DNA from: CAZDSS01 sp964508185
GTDB taxonomy: Bacteria; Pseudomonadota; Alphaproteobacteria; Sphingomonadales; Govanellaceae
Length of the DNA stretch: 20,472 nucleotides
Assembly: GCA_964508185.1 (NCBI GenBank)
Contig: CAZDSS010000045.1
Coordinates: 1 to 20,472 of the forward strand
Direction of reading: 5' to 3'
Made by a program: the position numbers and the translations under genes. This document shows positions 15,098-20,472 of this stretch, piece by piece. The notes beneath the pieces were generated by a model. It was not told the origin of the DNA. It did not search any database and was given only the letters and a program-made list of their open reading frames with translations. How positions within the stretch are numbered: the first letter of the stretch is position 1; every line of letters starts with the position of its first letter.

Positions 15098-16135
15098 ATG
15101 GCGGAAATACTGGCGCTTGGGCTCAGCCACTATCCGATGCTGGCCAATCCCGACGACAGGATGTCGTGGCTCCACAAGATGATGCTGAAGAATCCGGAGC
15201 TGGACGAGTCCCTGCGCGATCCCCGCAACTGGCCGCCGGAGATGCAGGCCGAATGGGGCGACGACGAAGGCGCGTCGGGCGCGGCGCGGCACCGGGCGGA
15301 AATCCTCGCCTGGCTCCGCCGCGTGCGCGCGGCGATCGACGACTTCAGGCCGGACTTCATCCTCATCTGGGGCGACGACCAGTACGAGAATTTCAGGGAA
15401 GACGTGATCCCGCCCTATTGCGTCAACATCTACGACAAGTACCGGATCACCGTGCCCGCCAACAATGTGTGGGGCGAGACGGCGGAGGACGAATACGATC
15501 TGCCGGGCCATGTGCCGGCGGGCAAGTTCCTGGTCTCCCGCCTCATCGCCGAGGGGTTCGATGCGGCCTATGCCTACAAGCCGCTGCATCACCCCCTGGG
15601 GCACGCCTTCTCGAACGCGATCCATTATCTCAATTACGACCGCACGGGATTCCATTATCCCATCCTGCCGGTGACCCTCAATTGCTACGGCACCCGGGTC
15701 ATCTGCCAGCGCGGGGGCCTGCCGGACTTCACGCGCAAGATGGGGCCGGACGACTTCGACCCGCCCGCGCCGACGCCGCGGCGGCTCTTCGATCTTGGCG
15801 CCGCGACGGCGCGGATCCTTGCGGATTCGCCCTACCGCGTGGCGCTTCTGGCGTCGTCCAGCTGGTCGCACGCCTTCCTCAACGCCAACGAGAAATTCTT
15901 CAAGCCCGATATCGAGGCGGACCTGCGCCTCTATGAGGCCCTGCGCGCAGGGCGGTACGACGTGTGGCGCGATTATCCCGCGTCCGAGATCGAGCCGCGC
16001 GGCCAGCAGGAGGTTTTGAACTGGATGTGCCTTGCGGGCGCGCTGCAGGCGCTGGGCCGCGTGCCGGAGACGACCGGCTTCGTCAAGACCTGGATCTTCA
16101 ACTCGTCGAAGGTGTTCCTGATCTCGCGGCCGTGA
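15098..16135 (+). CDS. Class III (LigB-like) extradiol ring-cleavage dioxygenase
   Basis: The 345-aa protein belongs to the LigB/protocatechuate 4,5-dioxygenase beta-subunit superfamily, which cleaves catechols next to the two hydroxyls using Fe(II). It opens with LGLSHYP (His11, first iron ligand). Other conserved stretches are HHPLGHAFSNAIHY (164-177, probable catalytic His) and SSSWSHAFLN (253-262) with DIEAD (Glu273, probable carboxylate ligand). The family's second ligand His is expected near WGDDQYENF (91-99), but Asp and Gln stand there. No separate LigA-like small subunit is present. ATG 15098 has AGGGG 7 nt upstream. It is the last gene of the ligase operon, 88 bp after the MDR gene, and convergent with the decarboxylase-like gene. 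It likely acts on the catechol made from the Rieske product. Confidence 0.88.
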   Translation: MAEILALGLSHYPMLANPDDRMSWLHKMMLKNPELDESLRDPRNWPPEMQAEWGDDEGASGAARHRAEILAWLRRVRAAIDDFRPDFILIWGDDQYENFREDVIPPYCVNIYDKYRITVPANNVWGETAEDEYDLPGHVPAGKFLVSRLIAEGFDAAYAYKPLHHPLGHAFSNAIHYLNYDRTGFHYPILPVTLNCYGTRVICQRGGLPDFTRKMGPDDFDPPAPTPRRLFDLGAATARILADSPYRVALLASSSWSHAFLNANEKFFKPDIEADLRLYEALRAGRYDVWRDYPASEIEPRGQQEVLNWMCLAGALQALGRVPETTGFVKTWIFNSSKVFLISRP

Positions 16136-16139
16136 CGGC

Positions 16140-17120
16140 TCAAGCGCCGCGCCCGATGAAGGCGAGGGCGTTGGCGCAGCAGGCCTGCGCGCTTCCCGGC
16201 AGCGCCGCCTCCACGAAATCGCCGGGGTGGGGCTGCCGGATCAGGAAGGGATAGTCGGATCCCACCACCAGCCGGTCGCGTCCCATCCTGCTTGCAAGGA
16301 AGGCGAGCGTCTCGGCGTCATAGACATTGGTGTCATACCAGAACCGGCGGGCGAGTTCCCAGGCGCCGCCGGGGAGCGCTTCCGCGATTGAGGGGATATG
16401 CCCGCGGGACATCTCGATACGCCCGAGGATCGCCGGAAGCGCGCCGCCCCCATGGCTCAGCATGATGCGAAGGCGCGGGAAGCGGGCAAGGACGCCGCTT
16501 GCCAGAAGGGACACGGCGGCCATGGCGATCTCCAGCGGGAAGGATGCGATGAGCGCCACTTCCTTCGGCCCGCCCATGCGCTCCATGCCGCAGGGGCGAA
16601 GCGCATGAACGAAGATCGCAAGGTTCATTGCCTCGCAGGCCTCGTAAATGGGCCAGAGCCGGGGATCGCCCAGCGGCACGCCGTTGACATGGGTTCCGAT
16701 CTCGATGCCTGAAAGGCCGAGCGCGGCGATCTTCCCAAGCGCCATTTGCGCCCGTTCCGGCGCCTGCGCCGCGATCATGCCGAGGCCATGGAAGCGATCG
16801 GGGGCCGCGGCGCACATTTCCGCGATGCTTTCATTGACGATGTCGGCGAGATATTCGGCATCATCCGCCGCAAGCCAGTGGGACAAAAGCTCCGGCATGG
16901 GCGACAGCACCTGGGCATGGACATTTTCCCGTTCCATGTCGCAAATTCGCCGGGCCGGATCCCAGGAGCGGGAGTCGATGCGGCGGAACTCCCTGCCGTC
17001 GATCATCACGGCCGCCTCGTCCGGCCCCACGGCGTCCACATACGGCCATAGCTTGTCCCGCTCAGGTTGCCGGGGAATGTGCCGCGGCACCATGTGGGTA
17101 TGGGCGTCGATGACTTTCAA
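16140..17120 (-). CDS. Amidohydrolase-family, ACMSD-like decarboxylase
   Basis: The 326-aa protein strongly resembles 2-amino-3-carboxymuconate-6-semialdehyde decarboxylase, a zinc TIM barrel. Visible residues are His7 and His9 (DAHTH), His172 (FVH), His223 (LSHGGGA) and Asp289 (GSDYPF), plus Arg46 and Arg234. From memory of the Pseudomonas enzyme, His177, His228, Asp294, Arg51 and Arg239 all sit at a constant +5 offset. The two Trp of the ACMSD substrate loop are absent, so the substrate differs. A role in decarboxylating the extradiol ring-fission product is inferred. TTG 17120 is preferred because AAGGGG lies 9 nt upstream and the frame then opens MKVIDAH; ATG 17150 is the alternative. It is convergent with the dioxygenase, with 4 bp between stops. 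Confidence 0.88.
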   Translation of the reverse strand: MKVIDAHTHMVPRHIPRQPERDKLWPYVDAVGPDEAAVMIDGREFRRIDSRSWDPARRICDMERENVHAQVLSPMPELLSHWLAADDAEYLADIVNESIAEMCAAAPDRFHGLGMIAAQAPERAQMALGKIAALGLSGIEIGTHVNGVPLGDPRLWPIYEACEAMNLAIFVHALRPCGMERMGGPKEVALIASFPLEIAMAAVSLLASGVLARFPRLRIMLSHGGGALPAILGRIEMSRGHIPSIAEALPGGAWELARRFWYDTNVYDAETLAFLASRMGRDRLVVGSDYPFLIRQPHPGDFVEAALPGSAQACCANALAFIGRGA

Positions 17121-17415
17121 GATTCGCGTCCCCTTTGCTGTCCCCCGCATCTTTTAGCCCAAGGCGGGCGCGGTCATTGTTCGCATGCCGCAAGGATATT
17201 GCTGTCATGCTCATGGAAGCGGATCCGCCGCAAATCCCCCAATTGCGGGAAGCTATTCGCCCGATCCTCAACCCATCAAGTTAGGCAGTGGCTGAATAGA
17301 TTTTGCACTTTCGGACATGCGGCCGCCCGTGATTTCATGTCCACTAATTATCCCGGCATGGGCCATCTTGGCCGATATCAACGAGGAACGGCCGGGGACA
17401 AGGGGAGAATTCAGC
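17121..17415. other. Divergent spacer between decarboxylase-like and TonB receptor genes
   Basis: About 295 bp without a supported gene. It should carry both promoters. TTGCA occurs at 17303-17307 with a weak partner AGGCA 20 bp upstream, but no TATGRT follows at the expected distance. No confident -35/-10 pair was found on either strand. Confidence 0.35.
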
Positions 17416-19710
17416 ATGAAGAAGCATCGCGACGGGAGGGGAATGTCTCGTCAGTTCGGACGGGCATTGCTCGGCGCCGCAAGCTTGATTGCCATGAGCA
17501 GCGCCGCCGAGGCGCAGCTCACCATCGACGAAATCGTGGTCACCGCGCAGAAAAGGGCGGAAAGCCTTCAGGACGTGCCGATCTCGGTGGGCGTTCTCCA
17601 GGGTGGCAACATCCTGAGCATGGGTGTGCGCAATCTCGAGGAGATTTCCACCAACACGCCGAGCCTCATCATCAACCAGGGCCCGTCGCAGCCCGGCATG
17701 TATCTGCGCGCCATCGGCTCGGGCACCAACAATACGGGCTTCGAGCAGTCGGTCGGCATGTTCGTGGACGACATCTACATGAGCAAGCCGCGCCTCGCCC
17801 ACCAGCCCCTGTTCGACGTGGAGCGGGTGGAAGTGGTGAAGGGGCCGCAGAACGTGCTGTTCGGCAAGAACACGACCGCAGGCGCGATCAGCATCACCAC
17901 CGCCAACCCGACGCGGGAATTCGAGGGCCTCGTCTCCGGCCTCTATGGCGAGGACGGGGAATATCAGGTGGAAGGCATGGTCTCGGGCCCGCTGTCCGAC
18001 AAGTTCAGCGCCCGTCTCGCCGGCCGCGCCTCGGGCATGGACGGCTATCTGCGCAACACCTTCCGCGACGAGGACCTGCCGCGGGTGCGCGATCTCGCGG
18101 GCCGCGCCACGCTCCTGTTCGAGCCCAACGAAAATCTCCGCATCAACCTCAAGGGCCAGTACATGCGCTCGCGCATCGACAATGGCGTGCCGGTGATCGG
18201 CATTCCGTCGCCGGCGCTGCTCGAGGCCCTGAAGCTGGTGGACCCGGACATATCCATCGATCTCGACGACAAGACCAAGTCGGCGGACGCGGGCGGCATT
18301 CCGGGGGGCGAGGAATATCTCGACACGGATTCCCACATGATCGCCCTCAATATCGACTGGACCGTCGGCGAATGGACGCTGACCTCCATCACCGGCCTTG
18401 CGGGCTATGACTACCAGCAGGGGAACGACACGGACTACACGGCGAATCCCAACGCCCAGGTCGCGCTCATGACCGGGTCCGAATACGACCAGTGGAGCCA
18501 GGAGATCCGGGTGCAGTCGCCCACGGGCCGCATGTTCGAGGTGATGGCCGGCGCCTATTACATGGACGCCGACACCAAGTTCGAGGACTGGAACGCCTGC
18601 TTCAACTACGCCTTCTTCCCGCCCGCGGGCGGGCCGCTGACGGCCTGTTCAAATCTCCGCTTCTCGCAGGTGCAGAAGACTTCGTCCGGCTTCGTGCGCG
18701 GCACCTGGAACGTGACCGACGCCCTGAAGGTCGCCGGCGGCGTGCGCTACACCCGGGAAAAGAAGCGGGCTGAAAGCAGCCTGGTGGTGATGGAGCTCGA
18801 CAACGAGTCGCCGCTCACCGATCCCGTGGACCTCGTCGGCCTCAGCTTCTTCGGCTATGTGCCCCATGTGAAGCCGTTGTCGCGGCGGACGGAGGGGTCC
18901 TGGAGCCCGAGCGTCAACGTCCAGTTCTACCCGGTGGACGATGTGATGCTCTATGCGTCCTTCAACAAGGGTCACAAGAGCGGCGGCTTCAATGCGCTGG
19001 AAGGGCGCGGCATCCTCAGCGAGTTCGAGTTCGAGGGCGAAAAGGCCAAGGCCTTCGAGTTCGGCGCCAAGACCCGCTATCTCGGCGGCCGCGCCACCAC
19101 CAACGTCGCCGTCTTCTTCTCCACCTACCGCGATCTTCAGGTGTCGCTGTTCAACGGGCTGACCTTCGTCGTCAATAATGCGGACAAGGCGCAGGTCAAC
19201 GGGGTCGAGGTGGACACGGCCTTCCGCGTCACCGACAATCTGAGCGTGAGCGGCAGCCTTACCTATCTCGACACCAAGTATGACAGCTACACGAATGCGC
19301 CCTGCATCATCGGCCAGACGCCCGCCGAGGGCTGCGTCGGCGGCTACCAGGATCTGACGGGCGTGCCGCTGCAGTATGCGGCGAAATGGTCGGGTGTCTT
19401 CAATGTGGACTATCAGCAGCCCATCGGCGGCGTCGTCGCCAAGGCGCATTTCGACGTCTTCTATTCCGACGACATGAACCTTTCGCCGGACAACGATCCG
19501 CATTCGATCCAGCCGTCCTTCGCCAAGATCAATGCGCGCATCGCCATCGCCGACCCCGACGACAGGTGGGAGCTTGCGATCATCGGCAAGAACCTGACCG
19601 ACAAGATCACCCGGGCCTACGAGAACGATATCCCGGGCCTTGCCGGATCCTATCAGACCCATGTCCATCGCGGCCGCTCCTTCGCGGTCCAGGGGACGGT
19701 GCGGTTCTGA
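17416..19710 (+). CDS. TonB-dependent outer-membrane receptor
   Basis: The 764-aa protein starts with a basic, then hydrophobic signal peptide, probably cleaved after AEAQ near residue 34. It is followed at once by a TonB box (IDEIVVTAQKR). The plug domain follows, with VGMFVDDIYMSKP and VERVEVVKGPQNVLFGKNTTAGAI-type segments (about residues 115-165), then a 22-strand-type barrel. It ends in GTVRF with the terminal Phe typical of outer-membrane proteins. It imports a substrate across the outer membrane using TonB energy. ATG 17416 has AGGGGAG 8 nt upstream; a second ATG at 17443 is possible. Placed inside an aromatic-degradation cluster, it may take up the aromatic substrate rather than a siderophore; that is inference. 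Confidence 0.93.
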   Translation: MKKHRDGRGMSRQFGRALLGAASLIAMSSAAEAQLTIDEIVVTAQKRAESLQDVPISVGVLQGGNILSMGVRNLEEISTNTPSLIINQGPSQPGMYLRAIGSGTNNTGFEQSVGMFVDDIYMSKPRLAHQPLFDVERVEVVKGPQNVLFGKNTTAGAISITTANPTREFEGLVSGLYGEDGEYQVEGMVSGPLSDKFSARLAGRASGMDGYLRNTFRDEDLPRVRDLAGRATLLFEPNENLRINLKGQYMRSRIDNGVPVIGIPSPALLEALKLVDPDISIDLDDKTKSADAGGIPGGEEYLDTDSHMIALNIDWTVGEWTLTSITGLAGYDYQQGNDTDYTANPNAQVALMTGSEYDQWSQEIRVQSPTGRMFEVMAGAYYMDADTKFEDWNACFNYAFFPPAGGPLTACSNLRFSQVQKTSSGFVRGTWNVTDALKVAGGVRYTREKKRAESSLVVMELDNESPLTDPVDLVGLSFFGYVPHVKPLSRRTEGSWSPSVNVQFYPVDDVMLYASFNKGHKSGGFNALEGRGILSEFEFEGEKAKAFEFGAKTRYLGGRATTNVAVFFSTYRDLQVSLFNGLTFVVNNADKAQVNGVEVDTAFRVTDNLSVSGSLTYLDTKYDSYTNAPCIIGQTPAEGCVGGYQDLTGVPLQYAAKWSGVFNVDYQQPIGGVVAKAHFDVFYSDDMNLSPDNDPHSIQPSFAKINARIAIADPDDRWELAIIGKNLTDKITRAYENDIPGLAGSYQTHVHRGRSFAVQGTVRF

Positions 19711-19732
19711 AGCCTCCTGGCGTGCAAAAGCA

Positions 19733-19773
19733 GGGGAGGCAGGGCGGATCCGCCCTGCCTCCCCATTTTTTTT
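19733..19773 (+). terminator. Strong palindromic terminator after the TonB receptor
   Basis: A perfect 32-nt palindrome (19733-19764) with 16-nt arms centred on GGATCC is followed by A and eight T (19766-19773). It is 22 bp past the TonB stop. Read on the other strand it is followed by CTGCTTTTGC, so it may also stop transcription of the convergent aldolase gene, less efficiently. Confidence 0.85.
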
Positions 19774-19797
19774 GTCCGGGCTGCGGCAGCCTGAAGC

Positions 19798-20472
19798 TCA
19801 GGCCGGCTCCTTGCGCTTCAGAAGATCGAGCGCAACGTCCACGATCATGTCCTCCTGACCGCCCACCATCTTGCGCGCGCCGAGCTCGACGAGGATCTCC
19901 CGCACGTCGAGGCCGTAGGTCTCGGCCGCCGCTTCCGCATGGCGCAGGAAGGACGAATAGACGCCCGCATAGCCCAAGGACAGGGTTTCGCGGTCCACCC
20001 GCACCGGCCGGTCCTGCAGCGGCCGCACCAGGTTCTCGGCGGCGTCCATCAGCTTGAACAGGTCGCAGCCATGCTGCCAGCCCCTGCGGTCGGCGGCGGC
20101 GATGAAGACCTCGAGCGGCGCATTCCCCGCCCCCGCGCCCATGCCGGCGAGCGACGCATCGACGCGGATCGCCCCGTGCTGCACGGCGACGATGGAATTG
20201 GCCACGCCCAGCGACAGGTTGTGATGGGCGTGGATGCCGCGCTGGGTTTCGGGCTTCAGCACCCGGTCGAAGGCGTCAAGCCGCGCGGCGACGCCGTCCA
20301 TGTCGAGGGCGCCGCCCGAATCCACCACATAGACGCATTCCGCGCCGTAGGCTTCCATGAGCGCCGCCTGCTCCGCGAGCTTTTCGGGCGGCACCATGTG
20401 GCTCATCATCAGGAAGCCGATGGTGTCCATGCCGAGCTCGCGCGCGATGCCGATATGCTGCGCGGCGATGTC
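19798..20472 (-). CDS. dmpG: 4-hydroxy-2-oxovalerate aldolase, partial (5' end beyond window)
   Basis: The 224 residues visible are the C-terminal two thirds of a roughly 345-aa DmpG/BphI/MhpE-type aldolase. They run open to the right edge (DIAAQHIGIARELGMDT at the edge). The signature stretches are IHAHHNLSLG, with the metal-binding His pair, and DASLAGMGAGAGNAPLE. The C-terminal communication domain is also present. The enzyme cleaves 4-hydroxy-2-oxovalerate into pyruvate and an aldehyde that is channelled to a partner acylating aldehyde dehydrogenase. It is the last step of the lower meta-cleavage pathway and implies that the dehydrogenase and a hydratase lie just outside the window. It ends 25 bp from the palindromic terminator of the convergent TonB gene. 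Confidence 0.93.
   Translation of the reverse strand, partial: DIAAQHIGIARELGMDTIGFLMMSHMVPPEKLAEQAALMEAYGAECVYVVDSGGALDMDGVAARLDAFDRVLKPETQRGIHAHHNLSLGVANSIVAVQHGAIRVDASLAGMGAGAGNAPLEVFIAAADRRGWQHGCDLFKLMDAAENLVRPLQDRPVRVDRETLSLGYAGVYSSFLRHAEAAAETYGLDVREILVELGARKMVGGQEDMIVDVALDLLKRKEPA

Noticed and set aside
17283..17346. A third activator promoter before the TonB gene: TTGCA at 17303 with AGGCA 20 bp upstream.
   Set aside because: The upstream half-site is poor and no TATGRT-like hexamer stands 38 bp after 17303 (CCACTA is there).
1..20472. CRISPR arrays, insertion sequences, transposases or phage genes.
   Set aside because: No regularly spaced repeats, terminal inverted repeats or mobile-element proteins were seen on either strand.

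Overview
The window is GC-rich, densely coded DNA from what looks like a Gram-negative alphaproteobacterium, perhaps sphingomonad-like. The pointers are a TonB-dependent receptor, a split IorA/IorB pair with a long IorB, and high GC at wobble positions. The assignment is an inference. Apart from a tRNA 3' end at the left edge, nearly everything fits one catabolic region for an aromatic, probably carboxylated, compound.

Layout, left to right. Bases 1-36 are the 3' end of a class II tRNA, probably Leu. Minus strand 108-2355 holds a meta-cleavage-product (C-C) hydrolase and an MFS transporter. A 389-bp divergent spacer leads to plus strand 2745-4871: Rieske dioxygenase alpha subunit, beta subunit and Rieske ferredoxin, closed by a terminator. 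An AraC/XylS-type regulator follows (5141-6142). A long minus-strand operon runs from 12109 to 6155: iorA, iorB, 4HBT thioesterase, TetR regulator, ferredoxin reductase. Divergent from it on plus (12401-16135) are an acyl-CoA synthetase, a quinone-reductase-type MDR oxidoreductase and a class III extradiol dioxygenase. An ACMSD-like amidohydrolase faces them on minus (16140-17120). A TonB receptor (17416-19710) ends at a strong palindromic terminator. The C-terminal two thirds of a 4-hydroxy-2-oxovalerate aldolase runs off the right edge on minus.

How they may work together (inference): the TonB receptor and MFS carrier import the substrate. The Rieske oxygenase, with the ferredoxin and the distant reductase, dihydroxylates the ring. 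The LigB-like enzyme cleaves it. The ACMSD-like enzyme decarboxylates the ring-fission product. The alpha/beta hydrolase splits it into an acid plus a 2-hydroxydienoate, and the aldolase completes the lower meta pathway. The CoA ligase could activate the released acid. IorAB would convert an aryl or branched 2-oxo acid to its acyl-CoA. The logic resembles the p-cumate pathway, but with a LigB-type dioxygenase and an ACMSD-type decarboxylase. No cis-dihydrodiol dehydrogenase or dienoate hydratase is visible.

The most notable non-coding signal is a pair of promoters, for the hydrolase and for the CoA ligase. Each carries a TTGCA direct repeat at a 20-bp period followed at the same distance by a TATGRT -10, which resembles a XylS-type activator site. 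A second shared motif, TGAACGYGTTCA, lies over the iorA promoter and upstream of the AraC gene, and suits the TetR protein encoded inside the ior operon.
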